Notes: a model not told the origin generated them from the letters alone. A DNA stretch of 64,000 nucleotides from Daejeonia sp002484105 (GCF_051175565.1 NZ_CP195105.1:1736001-1800000), one strand, 5' to 3'. Numbered from the stretch's first letter, positions 24,664 through 33,802 are shown. Numbers and translations are program-made.

Positions 24664-24720
24664 TAGTATTACTTGTGGTAAAGATACTATAAATAAATTT
24701 GACATTAACCAAATGTTAAC
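24664..24720. promoter_or_regulatory. Operator/promoter region of the mannanase operon
   Basis: TAGTAT (24664-24669) and ATACTA (24684-24689) form an inverted repeat with a 14-base spacer. TTTG at 24698-24701 could be a -33 box. TTAAC-CAAAT-GTTAA at 24705-24719 repeats the arrangement found before susC. All lie between the divergent AraC gene and the GH5 start at 24745. Confidence 0.45.
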
Positions 24721-24744
24721 AAATCATCTTTATCTCATCTTGTA

Positions 24745-26031
24745 ATGAAATTCAATCTTCCTGTACGGATTCTGTTTTTTCTCCTGATGTCAGCCGGGCT
24801 TTCCGCCCAGCGTTTCGTCAGTACGGACAACGGACATTTCGTTTATAAAAACCAGCCGTATTATTTTGTCGGTACCAATTACTGGTACGGCTCTTTTCTC
24901 GGACTCAACAAAGATCCTGAAAAAGGAATCGCACGTCTGCGCCGCGAGCTTGACTTCCTGAAAGAAAAAGGAATCACAAATCTCAGGGTATTGGTAGGCG
25001 TGGAAGGAAACGGAAAAATAAACGGGGTAAACCGCGTGGAGCCTTCCTGGCAATATGATGCCGGAAAATTCAACGACGAAAACCTGAAAGGTCTTGACAT
25101 CTTTATGGATGAGATTGCAAAAAGAGACATGAAAGCCGTACTCTTCCTTTCCAACAACTGGGAATGGAGTGGCGGTTGGCTGCAATATCTCCGGTGGAAC
25201 AACCTGATTGATCAGGAAACTTTCCAGCGCGTGATGAACTGGGATGAGCTTCGTGATGAAACCGTAAAATTCTATACCTGCGAAAGCTGTATCCAGCAAT
25301 ATCATGCTCAGGTGAAACGGATAGTAGAACGCAGAAATTCCATCAACGGGAAAAAGTACAATACCGACAAAAGCCTGATGGCCTGGGAAATAGCCAATGA
25401 ACCACGTCCGATGCGCGCGGCAGCAATTGAAGCCTATCACAACTTGATCTCTGGTACGGCAGCGCTGATTAAAAGCCTTGATAAGAAACATCTCGTCACT
25501 ACCGGAAGTGAAGGAGAAATGGGCAGCGAATCTATGGCAGTGTTCAAAATGGTGCACAGCGATCCGAATATTGATTATCTTACCATACATATATGGCCCA
25601 AAAACTGGGGATGGCTGGATGTAAATGATATGAAGGGAACCTTCGCAAAACTGAAAGAAAATACCATTCAGTACATCTCTTCGCACGAGAAAGCCGCCGC
25701 CGAACTTAAGAAACCTCTTGTTCTTGAAGAATTCGGGTTGCCACGCGATGGGCACGTTTTTCAGCCGGGTACACCTACTGCCTTGCGCGATGAATATTTC
25801 GAGACAATTCTCGATCTCTGGAAGATCAGCCGGGATCATAAAGGAAATTTTGCAGGCGTCAATTTCTGGGCTTATAACGGTGAAGCGATTCCTGTTTCCG
25901 GACAAACCTACTGGAAACATGGTGACGATTATATGGGAGATCCCCCAATGGAAGAACAGGGACTGAATGGGGTGTATAATTCCGATGTTTCGACCTGGAA
26001 GATTATTCAAAAGTATTCAAAATCAAATTGA
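24745..26031 (+). CDS. Secreted GH5 endo-beta-1,4-mannanase (GH5_7-like)
   Basis: 428 residues with signal peptide (to SLSAQ, about residue 22). The (beta/alpha)8 catalytic domain matches GH5 mannanases: FVGTNYWYG, LRVLVGVEG, acid/base E219 in LMAWEIANEPRP, DYLTIHIWPKNWGW, and nucleophile E329 in KPLVLEEFGLPRD. It cleaves internal beta-1,4-mannosidic bonds of (gluco/galacto)mannan in the periplasm or outside the cell. The absence of a lipid cysteine suggests a periplasmic or freely secreted enzyme. First gene of the plus-strand operon, with the candidate operator just upstream; 50 bases separate it from the GH26 gene. The long minus-strand frame opposite is a shadow. Confidence 0.92.
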   Translation: MKFNLPVRILFFLLMSAGLSAQRFVSTDNGHFVYKNQPYYFVGTNYWYGSFLGLNKDPEKGIARLRRELDFLKEKGITNLRVLVGVEGNGKINGVNRVEPSWQYDAGKFNDENLKGLDIFMDEIAKRDMKAVLFLSNNWEWSGGWLQYLRWNNLIDQETFQRVMNWDELRDETVKFYTCESCIQQYHAQVKRIVERRNSINGKKYNTDKSLMAWEIANEPRPMRAAAIEAYHNLISGTAALIKSLDKKHLVTTGSEGEMGSESMAVFKMVHSDPNIDYLTIHIWPKNWGWLDVNDMKGTFAKLKENTIQYISSHEKAAAELKKPLVLEEFGLPRDGHVFQPGTPTALRDEYFETILDLWKISRDHKGNFAGVNFWAYNGEAIPVSGQTYWKHGDDYMGDPPMEEQGLNGVYNSDVSTWKIIQKYSKSN

Positions 26032-26036
26032 TGCAA

Positions 26037-26064
26037 ACCTCGTCAGGGCTTAAAACCTGAACAA
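26037..26064. repeat. REP-like imperfect hairpin between mannanase genes
   Basis: GTCAGG-GCTTAAAA-CCTGAAC forms a stem with one bulge. A related hairpin (CAGGTT-GCTGA-AACCTG) occurs at 31257-31273. Such CAGGTT/AACCTG hairpins are common between flavobacterial genes and might stabilise parts of the transcript. Confidence 0.4.
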
Positions 26065-26081
26065 TGCTCTAAATAATAAAA

Positions 26082-27212
26082 ATGAAGTTCATACAGAAAA
26101 TATTGGCAGTTTCCTTACTCTTTTGTTCCGGATTTTTGCTGGCGCAGACGGCGTGGCCGCTGAGCAACGAAAATGCAACACCAGAAACTCAGAATCTGTA
26201 TAGAAAACTCTGGAAATTGCTGGATCAGGGAATTATGTTCGGGCATCAGGATGATCTGGGATACGGCGTCAACTGGCGTATGCAGCAGGGCAGAAGCGAT
26301 GTGAAAGAAGTCAGCGGAGATTATCCTGCAGTATTTGGCTGGGATCTGATTCATCTCGAAGAACACAAGCAGGGACCGATTGATTTCTTTTCTTTCAGAG
26401 ATATGAAAAGAATGATGGAAGAAGTCTATAACATGGGGGGAATCAACACCGTCAGCTGGCATACCTCCAATCCTCTCACCGGAAAATCTGCCTGGGACAA
26501 CTCAAAAGGAGCTGTCAGAACCATTCTTCCTGATGGCGAAAACCATACAAAATATCTCCACTGGCTCGACGAGGTAGCTGGCTATCTGCTCAGCCTGAAA
26601 GGAAAAGACAAAAAACACATTCCCATACTGTTTCGCCCGTTTCACGAACTGACCGGAAGCTGGTTCTGGTGGGGGGAAGGGAACTGTACACCAGAAGAAT
26701 TCAGACAACTCTGGGTAATGACGTATCATTACATGACCGAAAATAAAAAGGTAAATAACCTGATCTGGGTATACAATACGGCAGACTTTACCACCGAGAA
26801 TGAGTTTATGGAATTTTATCCCGGCGATCGCTATGTTGATATTATCAGCTTCGACAAATATGTTTATGACAATCCGGTTCTGACCGATGTTTTTGTAGAA
26901 AATGCCCGCCGCCAGTTCGGTATTATGGACAAAATAGCCCGCGAACACCACAAGATTCCAGCTCTTGCCGAGACCGGTTATGAGCAGATCCCATACAATA
27001 AATTCTGGACGAAAACCCTGATGGATGCAGTGGGAGACTATAAAATTTCCTATATTCTTGCCTGGAGAAACCATGGACTCACCAGTGAAAACAAAATGCA
27101 TTATTATGTGCCCTATAAAGGACATCCCAATGAACAGAACTTCCGGGATTTTTATAATCTCAAACGGACGCTGTTCCTGAAAGAAATCCAAATAGAAAAT
27201 GCTGACCGGTAA
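26082..27212 (+). CDS. GH26 beta-mannanase (first of three)
   Basis: 376 residues with signal peptide (ending GFLLAQ). GH26 fold with GHQDD at 54-58, SGDYPAVFGWDL, SWH around 125-127, acid/base E189 in FRPFHELTGSWFWWG and nucleophile E297 in ALAETGYEQ. It cleaves beta-1,4-mannan, probably releasing mannobiose, the substrate of the epimerase and phosphorylase encoded downstream. The set GH26 mannanase, sugar symporter, mannosylglucose phosphorylase and epimerase matches the characterised mannobiose operon of Bacteroides fragilis. No lipid cysteine, so likely periplasmic. Confidence 0.93.
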   Translation: MKFIQKILAVSLLFCSGFLLAQTAWPLSNENATPETQNLYRKLWKLLDQGIMFGHQDDLGYGVNWRMQQGRSDVKEVSGDYPAVFGWDLIHLEEHKQGPIDFFSFRDMKRMMEEVYNMGGINTVSWHTSNPLTGKSAWDNSKGAVRTILPDGENHTKYLHWLDEVAGYLLSLKGKDKKHIPILFRPFHELTGSWFWWGEGNCTPEEFRQLWVMTYHYMTENKKVNNLIWVYNTADFTTENEFMEFYPGDRYVDIISFDKYVYDNPVLTDVFVENARRQFGIMDKIAREHHKIPALAETGYEQIPYNKFWTKTLMDAVGDYKISYILAWRNHGLTSENKMHYYVPYKGHPNEQNFRDFYNLKRTLFLKEIQIENADR

Positions 27213-27260
27213 GAAAATATATCAACTAAAAATATCACCTTCAACAATCACCTTACGACT

Positions 27261-28703
27261 ATGAATGTTAATGATAAAATCAAACTGAAAGAGAAGATCG
27301 GATATGGCCTCGGAGATGCCGCTTCGTCTATGTTCTGGAAAATTTTCGGAATGTACTCTCTGTTTTTCTATACCGATGTTTTCGGTATCACTGCAGCTGC
27401 GGCCGGCACCATGTTTCTCGTTGCGCGGCTGTGGGATTCTTTTTTTGATCTCTTTGTGGGCATTGCTGCCGACCGTACCAAAACCCGCTGGGGAAAATAC
27501 CGCCCCTACTTGCTGTGGTTTGCCATCCCGTTTGCAGTGATGGGAGTCATCACGTTTTATGTTCCTGATTTCGGAAATACCGGGAAACTCATCTATGCCT
27601 ACATCACGTATTCGCTGATGATGATTGTATATTCGCTCATCAACGTTCCGTATGCCTCCCTTTTGGGTTCTATATCTGCCGATCCGCAGCAGAGAAACGA
27701 GCTTTCTTCCTACAGAATGTCGTTTGCCTTCATTGGCAGTTTTATAACATTTATGCTTCTGCAACCACTGATTGACTTTTTTTCCAAAACATTTGATCCC
27801 GCGGTTGACACTGCCGGCAAAGCCATGGAATCTTCCGTCAGCACGTCGGCCATAGGATGGGTACTGGGCGTCGGTGTGATTGGTATTATTTGTATTGTCC
27901 TCTTCATTCTTTGTTTCAGCTGGACCCGGGAACGGGTTGAGCAGATTGAAAATGAAAATGAAGAAAAATCTTCCGTAAAAGAAGATCTGAAAATGCTTTT
28001 CCATAACGCGCCCTGGTGGATTCTGGTGGGTACCGGGCTGGCTGCGCTTCTCTTCAATGCAGTGCGTGACAGTGTGGCCATCTACTATTTCCGTGATTTT
28101 GTTAAAGTCAATTATAAAATGGCCGGGACAGGCTGGGATGTTACCACTGTTTACTTCCTCGTCGGGCAGGCTGCCAACCTGATTGGTGTGATGGCAGCAC
28201 CGAAGATTTCTGCAATGTACGGCAAGAAGAAAACCTACATGATTTCAATTCTGCTGGCAGGGATTTTAAGTATCGGATTTTTCTTCGTTCCCGGCAATAA
28301 TCTCACGCTGATTCTGATACTTCAGTTCTGCACCTCTGTGTTTGCAGGCTATGTTTTGCCATTGCTGTGGTCCATGTTTGCAGACATTGTCGACCATCAG
28401 GAGCTGCAGACCGGCCGGCGTACTTCAGGGCTTATTTTCTCATCTTCTTCCATGTCGCAGAAATTAGGATGGGCACTGGGAGCGGCACTCAGCGGATGGA
28501 TTCTGGCGTGGTTTCATTACGTTCCCGATGCTGCAGTACAGAGTGCAGATACCATTTTCGGAGAACGCCTGATGATCAGTATCATCCCGGCATTGTGTTG
28601 CGTAATAGCCTTCGTGGGAATGCTTTTTTACCCGCTTTCCGACAGCAAAGTTGCAGAAATCACCGCGCAACTTGAACAGAAAAGAAAATCCGCCGAATCC
28701 TGA
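27261..28703 (+). CDS. GPH-family (melibiose-type) sugar:cation symporter
   Basis: 480-residue inner-membrane MFS transporter with about 12 helices. It begins LKEKIGYGLGDAASSMFWKIFGMYSLFFYTDVFGI and contains DRTKTRWGKYRPYLLW, the classical GPH loop motif, plus MFADIVDHQELQTGRRTSGLIFSSSS in the second half. In this context it should carry mannobiose or short mannosides from periplasm to cytoplasm. Lies 48 bases after the first GH26 gene and 24 before the GH43-like gene. Confidence 0.9.
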   Translation: MNVNDKIKLKEKIGYGLGDAASSMFWKIFGMYSLFFYTDVFGITAAAAGTMFLVARLWDSFFDLFVGIAADRTKTRWGKYRPYLLWFAIPFAVMGVITFYVPDFGNTGKLIYAYITYSLMMIVYSLINVPYASLLGSISADPQQRNELSSYRMSFAFIGSFITFMLLQPLIDFFSKTFDPAVDTAGKAMESSVSTSAIGWVLGVGVIGIICIVLFILCFSWTRERVEQIENENEEKSSVKEDLKMLFHNAPWWILVGTGLAALLFNAVRDSVAIYYFRDFVKVNYKMAGTGWDVTTVYFLVGQAANLIGVMAAPKISAMYGKKKTYMISILLAGILSIGFFFVPGNNLTLILILQFCTSVFAGYVLPLLWSMFADIVDHQELQTGRRTSGLIFSSSSMSQKLGWALGAALSGWILAWFHYVPDAAVQSADTIFGERLMISIIPALCCVIAFVGMLFYPLSDSKVAEITAQLEQKRKSAES

Positions 28704-28727
28704 ATGTTAACTCAAAAAAAAAATAAG

Positions 28728-30029
28728 ATGAAATACCGTATACTGTATATTTTCGCATGGTTCACTTCATCGTTTCTCAGTGCGCAGAATCCAGTTTTTC
28801 CGGGATATTACGCAGATCCCAGCATCCGCTATATTGACGGCAGGTACTACATGTCCGTTACTACCGATGGCTACGAAGGCCGCAACGGAGAACCGATGAT
28901 CTGGGTTTCGGATGATCTGGTAAACTGGGATGTCCGGTATCTGAACGTCAACGACCGTTTTTTCTGGGCGCCAAGCCTGATGAAAGGGGACAACGGCAAA
29001 TATTATATGGTGCACCAGAACGGCATTGATTATCTCGCTTATGTGATGGAAGCCGATCATATTCTTGGTCCGTGGAAGAACATTCTTCAGATAAAGGATT
29101 TTGATGTAGAACTTTTCCGTGATCCTTCCGACCACAACAAAATCAAGGCGGTAGGTTCCTGGAAAAAAATTACGGAATTTGAGAACAATCCTGCATCTCC
29201 CGATTATATGCATAAAGTGGTGAAAGAATCCAAACTGGAAGGCGAATTCACCGATTTTACCGAAGGTCCTTATGCTTTCTACAAAGACAAAAAATACTAT
29301 CTGATGTGGGCGGGAGGACACTGCTGGCTGGATTCTTACAGCGTGCGCTATTCGGTTTCGGATAAAAGTTTTGATCGTGGCTATAAAGAATTTACCCATG
29401 ATCCGATCCTTAAAACCGATCCTTCACGCGGAATTTATGGGCCCGGACACAATTCTGTGATTGAAATCAACGGACATTGGATTATGTTTTATCATCGTCA
29501 GGATGCCGAAAGACAACCTACCTGCAACTACCGCTTTACCTGTGCTTCAGAAATTTTCTTTTCTCCTGATGGAGCGATAGAAAAAGTTGTCCCGCTTGAT
29601 GATCTCAGCTTCCTCGGATTGGCAAAAAATCAGTATTTAAATATTGCGGAAAATAAACCGGTAACTGCAGATTCATCCACCCAAGACCACGCCGCCGCAA
29701 TGATAACCGATGGCAGGTATGATACCCGCTGGGAATCGGAACCGGGGGAAGACAGAAGCTTTACCGTAGATCTTCAGAAAACAGAAACCTTTAACAGAAT
29801 TCAGGTTGATTTTGAATATTTTGACCGCTATTATTTGTATAAAATCGAATATTCTGAAGACGGCAGAATCTGGAAAACCTACGCCGACTATACCGGCGAA
29901 GCCAAAAAGGGCTACGAAACCAGAAACAGTGTGAAAGATGCGTCGGGACGCTATATCAGAGTTTCCGTGAAAAGAGCAGAAGGCGGATATGCTTCCGTCT
30001 GGGAAATAAAAGTATTAAAGAAAAAATAA
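28728..30029 (+). CDS. GH43-like glycosidase with C-terminal discoidin (F5/8, CBM32-like) domain
   Basis: 433 residues. The ATG at 28728 is preferred to the one at 28704 because it starts the signal peptide (MKYRILYIFAWFTSSFLSAQ). The five-bladed-propeller domain (about 21-300) shows base D30 in GYYADPSI, WAPS at 80-83, the transition-state-stabilising Asp probably in ELFRDPS (D132), and acid E179 in TEGPYAF. The C-terminal domain (about 310-433; NKPVTADSSTQDHAAAMITDGRYDTRWES) is a discoidin-type sugar-binding fold. Family GH43 covers arabinofuranosidases, xylosidases and galactosidases; the activity on mannan side chains is unknown. Lies between the symporter and GH130 genes. Confidence 0.75.
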   Translation: MKYRILYIFAWFTSSFLSAQNPVFPGYYADPSIRYIDGRYYMSVTTDGYEGRNGEPMIWVSDDLVNWDVRYLNVNDRFFWAPSLMKGDNGKYYMVHQNGIDYLAYVMEADHILGPWKNILQIKDFDVELFRDPSDHNKIKAVGSWKKITEFENNPASPDYMHKVVKESKLEGEFTDFTEGPYAFYKDKKYYLMWAGGHCWLDSYSVRYSVSDKSFDRGYKEFTHDPILKTDPSRGIYGPGHNSVIEINGHWIMFYHRQDAERQPTCNYRFTCASEIFFSPDGAIEKVVPLDDLSFLGLAKNQYLNIAENKPVTADSSTQDHAAAMITDGRYDTRWESEPGEDRSFTVDLQKTETFNRIQVDFEYFDRYYLYKIEYSEDGRIWKTYADYTGEAKKGYETRNSVKDASGRYIRVSVKRAEGGYASVWEIKVLKKK

Positions 30030-30052
30030 ATTTTAATTGTAAAAACAACAAT

Positions 30053-31234
30053 ATGAGTGATTTGTTCAGCAACAGAGTGAATGCAGTGACAAAGGAATTC
30101 GAGGAACTGATCCGCAGAAAAAACCTGCCCGCAGCAGAAGCCGGAAACGGTATCTATATTCGGTATCAGCACCCTGTTATAACCGCCGCACACGCACCGT
30201 TGGAATGGCGATATGATTTTGACGAAGGCAGAAATCCGTTTTTTATGGAACGTTTCGGTATCAATGCAGCCTTTAATGCAGGTGCAATGAAATGGAACGG
30301 AAAATATATCCTTGCCGTACGTGTGGAAGGTTATGACCGAAAATCTTTCTTTGCCATCGCCGAATCGCCAAATGGGACAGACCATTTCCGGTTCTGGGAA
30401 AAACCCATTGTCATTCCGCAGATTGAAGATAATCCGGATACCAATGTTTATGATATGCGTCTCGTAAAGCACGAAGACGGATGGATATACGGAATATTCT
30501 GTACCGAAAGAAAAGATCCCGATGCTCCTAAAGGCGACACTTCCATGGCGGTTGCCAATGCCGGAATTGTACGAACCAAAGATCTCGTAAACTGGGAAAG
30601 ACTTCCGGATTTAATTTCCAATACAGGACAGCAGCGAAATGTTGTACTGCATCCGGAATTTGTCAACGGGAAATATGCACTGTACACAAGACCGCAGGAT
30701 GGCTTTATCGATGTCGGAAACGGCGGCGGTATCGGCCTGGGATATGTGAAAGATATAACAAATCCTGTGGTGGAAGACGAAACCATTATCTATGAAAAGG
30801 TCTACCATACCGTCTACGAACTGAAAAACGGTCTCGGCCCCGCACCTATCAAAACAGATAAAGGATGGCTTCATCTGGCACACGGAGTACGGAATACCGC
30901 AGCAGGTTTGCGCTATGTTCTGTATATGTTTATGACTGATCTTCATGATCTTGGTAAGGTGACTTACAGACCCGCAGGATATTTTATGGCTCCCGAAGGC
31001 ATAGAACGAACCGGAGATGTGTCCAACGTTCTGTTTTCTAATGGCTGGATTGCCAGTGAAGACGGCAAAGTCTTCATCTACTATGCTTCTTCTGATACCA
31101 GAATGCATGTCGCCGTCTCGTCTGTAGACCAGCTTCTGGACTATTGCATGCATACGCCGGAAGATGGCCTGACGTCCTGTAATTCGGTGAAGACCATTCT
31201 CAGAATTGTGGATCAGAATTTAGTTTCAAAATAA
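30053..31234 (+). CDS. GH130 4-O-beta-D-mannosyl-D-glucose phosphorylase
   Basis: 393 residues, no signal peptide, cytoplasmic. It phosphorolyses mannosyl-beta-1,4-glucose to mannose-1-phosphate and glucose. GH130_1 features: N-terminal SNRVNAVTKEFEELIRRKN, INAAFNAGAMKWNGKYILAVRVEG, conserved acid D134 in NVYDMRLVKHEDGWIYGIFCTERKD, NVVLHPEFVNGKYALYTRPQDGF, and HTVYELKNGLGPAPIKTDKGWLHLAHGVR. The epimerase that makes its substrate is the next gene, as in the described Bacteroides mannobiose pathway. This pair conserves the glycosidic-bond energy as a sugar phosphate. Confidence 0.93.
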   Translation: MSDLFSNRVNAVTKEFEELIRRKNLPAAEAGNGIYIRYQHPVITAAHAPLEWRYDFDEGRNPFFMERFGINAAFNAGAMKWNGKYILAVRVEGYDRKSFFAIAESPNGTDHFRFWEKPIVIPQIEDNPDTNVYDMRLVKHEDGWIYGIFCTERKDPDAPKGDTSMAVANAGIVRTKDLVNWERLPDLISNTGQQRNVVLHPEFVNGKYALYTRPQDGFIDVGNGGGIGLGYVKDITNPVVEDETIIYEKVYHTVYELKNGLGPAPIKTDKGWLHLAHGVRNTAAGLRYVLYMFMTDLHDLGKVTYRPAGYFMAPEGIERTGDVSNVLFSNGWIASEDGKVFIYYASSDTRMHVAVSSVDQLLDYCMHTPEDGLTSCNSVKTILRIVDQNLVSK

Positions 31235-31256
31235 TTTTACTTTGTTAGGCAAAGCC

Positions 31257-31273
31257 TGCAGGTTGCTGAAACC
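31257..31273. repeat. REP-like hairpin between GH130 and epimerase genes
   Basis: CAGGTTGCTGAAACCTG is a 6-bp stem with a 5-base loop inside a 101-base gap, the longest inside the upstream part of the operon. It resembles the hairpin at 26037-26064. Confidence 0.45.
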
Positions 31274-31335
31274 TGTAAGGTTTTGTCTGAAAAAGTATTC
31301 TGTGGCAATGCTGCAGACTTGGATATCCCTCAGAA

Positions 31336-32517
31336 ATGCAAACGAAAATATTCATACCGGAAATAGAAAAAGACCTCCGCAATATCCTCAATTACTGGAG
31401 TAAAAATACCATCGACTGCAAAAACGGCGGTTTTATCGGTGAAATTGATTATAACGAGTTCAAAAATTTCGGTGCCAAAAAAGGTTCCGTAATGTATGGA
31501 AGGATTTTGTGGACTTTCTCTGCCGCCTATCCGGTGACGAAAAATCCCGATCATCTCAAAATCGCCAAAAGAGCGTTTGAGGAAATTAAGAACAAATTTT
31601 TTAACCGGAAAGAAGAAGGAATTTACTGGAGCATCTATCCGGACGGAACTCCCAAAGATCCCAAAAATCAGATATATGCATTAGCATTTGTGATTTACGG
31701 ACTGAGCGAGTTTTATAAAGTTTCCGGGCAAAAAGAAGCTTTACGCCTGGCCATAACACTTTTCAGAAGCATACAAAAGTACAGTCTGGACAGGCAGAAA
31801 GGGGGCTACCTTGAGGCTTTTACGGCCGACTGGCAGGAGATCGAAGATCTGCGGCTGAGTGAGAAAGATGCCAATGAAAAAAAAACCATGAATACCCACC
31901 TTCATATTGTGGAAGGTTTTGCCAATCTCTATACCGTCTGGAAAGATGAGGAACTGAAAAAAGCAATCGTCAGTATTCTGGAAACCATTGATGCGCATTT
32001 TATCAACAAGGAAACCTGGCATCTGAAACTCTTCTTTGACGAAAACTGGAACGAGCATCAGGATGTGATTTCCTACGGGCACGATATCGAAGCCGCATGG
32101 CTGCTGCAATGGTGCGCAGAAGTTTCCGAAGACCAAACTCTGATCGAAAAATATAAAAGCCACGCTCTAAAGATGGCCGAGGCTGCCAGAGAAGGTATCG
32201 ACAGTGATGGCGGTCTCTGGTACGAATACGACCCGCAGGACAATCACCTTGTCGCCGAAAAACACTGGTGGCCACAGGCCGAACTCTGGATCGGATATGT
32301 GAATGCCTACCAGCTGACAGGCAAGCAGGAATATCTCGATATTTTCGCGAAAAACAGAGAATTTGTTGAGAAATATATTGTTGATCATCAGCATGGAGAA
32401 TGGTTCTGGGGCGTTGACCGAGATTATCACCATCTGAAAGAAGACAAAGCCGGCTTCTGGAAATGTCCGTATCACAACTCAAGAGCATGTCTCGAAGTGC
32501 TGAAAAGGCTGGGCTGA
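31336..32517 (+). CDS. Mannobiose/cellobiose 2-epimerase (AGE family)
   Basis: 393-residue cytoplasmic enzyme that converts beta-1,4-mannobiose to mannosyl-glucose by epimerising the reducing-end sugar. It belongs to the N-acylglucosamine 2-epimerase (alpha/alpha)6-barrel family. The three catalytic histidines are visible as H188 (MNTHLHIVEG), H249 (SYGHDIEAAWLL) and H380 (FWKCPYHNSRAC). It feeds the GH130 phosphorylase of the preceding gene. No signal peptide, consistent with the cytoplasmic pathway. The start follows the REP-like hairpin by about 60 bases. Confidence 0.93.
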   Translation: MQTKIFIPEIEKDLRNILNYWSKNTIDCKNGGFIGEIDYNEFKNFGAKKGSVMYGRILWTFSAAYPVTKNPDHLKIAKRAFEEIKNKFFNRKEEGIYWSIYPDGTPKDPKNQIYALAFVIYGLSEFYKVSGQKEALRLAITLFRSIQKYSLDRQKGGYLEAFTADWQEIEDLRLSEKDANEKKTMNTHLHIVEGFANLYTVWKDEELKKAIVSILETIDAHFINKETWHLKLFFDENWNEHQDVISYGHDIEAAWLLQWCAEVSEDQTLIEKYKSHALKMAEAAREGIDSDGGLWYEYDPQDNHLVAEKHWWPQAELWIGYVNAYQLTGKQEYLDIFAKNREFVEKYIVDHQHGEWFWGVDRDYHHLKEDKAGFWKCPYHNSRACLEVLKRLG

Positions 32518-32548
32518 CATCATTATTCGCCTTTAAAACAAATCCATT

Positions 32549-33790
32549 ATGACACATTATACAAAATTCATATTATATATTTTACTTTTTTCTGTACTGT
32601 TTTCCTGTGGCAGAGATTCTGCCTCGGGGGAACAGGATACTGATCCCACGCCCAATCCACCGGATACAGGACAAAACGATGGCGTTACGACAGCCAATGT
32701 ACGGACCTATATGACCGACAAAAATGCAACAGACGAAACAGTCGCTCTGTTTTATAATCTCTACAAAAATGCAGGCAGCAAAATCCTTCTTGGGCACGAA
32801 GATGCTTTTTATTCATGGTATCAGGACGATTCTTCCGAATCGGATGTAAAGAAGGCAACAGGTTCAGATCCTGCTATGATCGGACTTGATTTTATGTTCA
32901 TCACCGACAAAAATTACGAAGACAATTCTTCAAACTGGTACTGGCAGCAGGAAAAGAAAATTACCGATGCCGCAAAAGAAGCCTACAGCAAAGGCATGGC
33001 AGTAACCTTCTGCTGGCACTTGCGCGAACCCTTCGAGGAAAAAGAATTTTATGCCAGCAACATGACCGAAGAGCAGAAGACAAAAGCGTTCAAAAGTATT
33101 CTTCCCGGTGGCCAGAACAATGACTGGTACAAGAAAAAACTCGACAAAGTGGCGTCTGTCCTCAGCAACCTGAAAGGCAGCGATGGCAAACTTATTCCCG
33201 TAATTTTCCGCCCTTTTCATGAGTTCGACGGGAGCTGGTTCTGGTGGGGAGCCTCTTTCTGTACTCCTGCAGAATATCAGCAGGTATGGCAGTTTACAGT
33301 AAACTACCTCCGTGATACCAAAAACGTACACAATGTACTCTATGCCTATTCTCCCGATCAGTCTTATGCAAATTCAGCCTCCTACCTGCAACGGTATCCG
33401 GGTGATGCCTATGTGGATATTCTCGGAATGGACAACTACGAAGATTTCAAATCCCAGAATGCTTCCGGAGTGACCAAAGCCAATGGCAAACTGAAAATGA
33501 TTTCGGATCTGGGTATTGAGAAAAAGAAAATCGCAGCACTTACCGAAACCGGCTATTCCAGCAAGAATTCTACGACCCGTATTGCCACACATTTTACGTC
33601 TCTGGTGTTTCCGGCTATTACGGATCAGGATATTAAGATTGCCTACATCAATTTCTGGAGCAACAGTAAAAATGAATATTATGTGCCCACCAAAGCAACA
33701 CCGTATGCGGAAGATTTTGATGCCTTCACCTCCAAAGCAAAAATTGTCCTCCAGAGAAACATCGGAAGTTCAATTTATAAATTACCTTAA
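32549..33790 (+). CDS. GH26 beta-mannanase, surface lipoprotein (second of three)
   Basis: 413 residues with lipoprotein signal (SVLFSC, C20) and an acidic/proline linker (GEQDTDPTPNPPDTGQ) of the kind that carries enzymes to the outer-membrane surface. GH26 motifs: GHEDAFYSWY, CWHLREPF, acid/base E225 in FRPFHEFDGSWFWWG and nucleophile E333 in ALTETGYSS. As the one lipidated GH26 it is the best candidate for the first cut of polymer at the cell surface, before SusC/SusD import. Lies 31 bases after the epimerase and 12 before the tandem binding protein. Confidence 0.92.
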   Translation: MTHYTKFILYILLFSVLFSCGRDSASGEQDTDPTPNPPDTGQNDGVTTANVRTYMTDKNATDETVALFYNLYKNAGSKILLGHEDAFYSWYQDDSSESDVKKATGSDPAMIGLDFMFITDKNYEDNSSNWYWQQEKKITDAAKEAYSKGMAVTFCWHLREPFEEKEFYASNMTEEQKTKAFKSILPGGQNNDWYKKKLDKVASVLSNLKGSDGKLIPVIFRPFHEFDGSWFWWGASFCTPAEYQQVWQFTVNYLRDTKNVHNVLYAYSPDQSYANSASYLQRYPGDAYVDILGMDNYEDFKSQNASGVTKANGKLKMISDLGIEKKKIAALTETGYSSKNSTTRIATHFTSLVFPAITDQDIKIAYINFWSNSKNEYYVPTKATPYAEDFDAFTSKAKIVLQRNIGSSIYKLP

Positions 33791-33802
33791 AATCCTGCAG
33801 AA

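Noticed and set aside
24790..26010. 406-codon open frame on the minus strand opposite the GH5 mannanase
   Set aside because: It is the exact antisense of a gene with intact GH5 catalytic motifs, and the translation has no domain, signal or normal composition.
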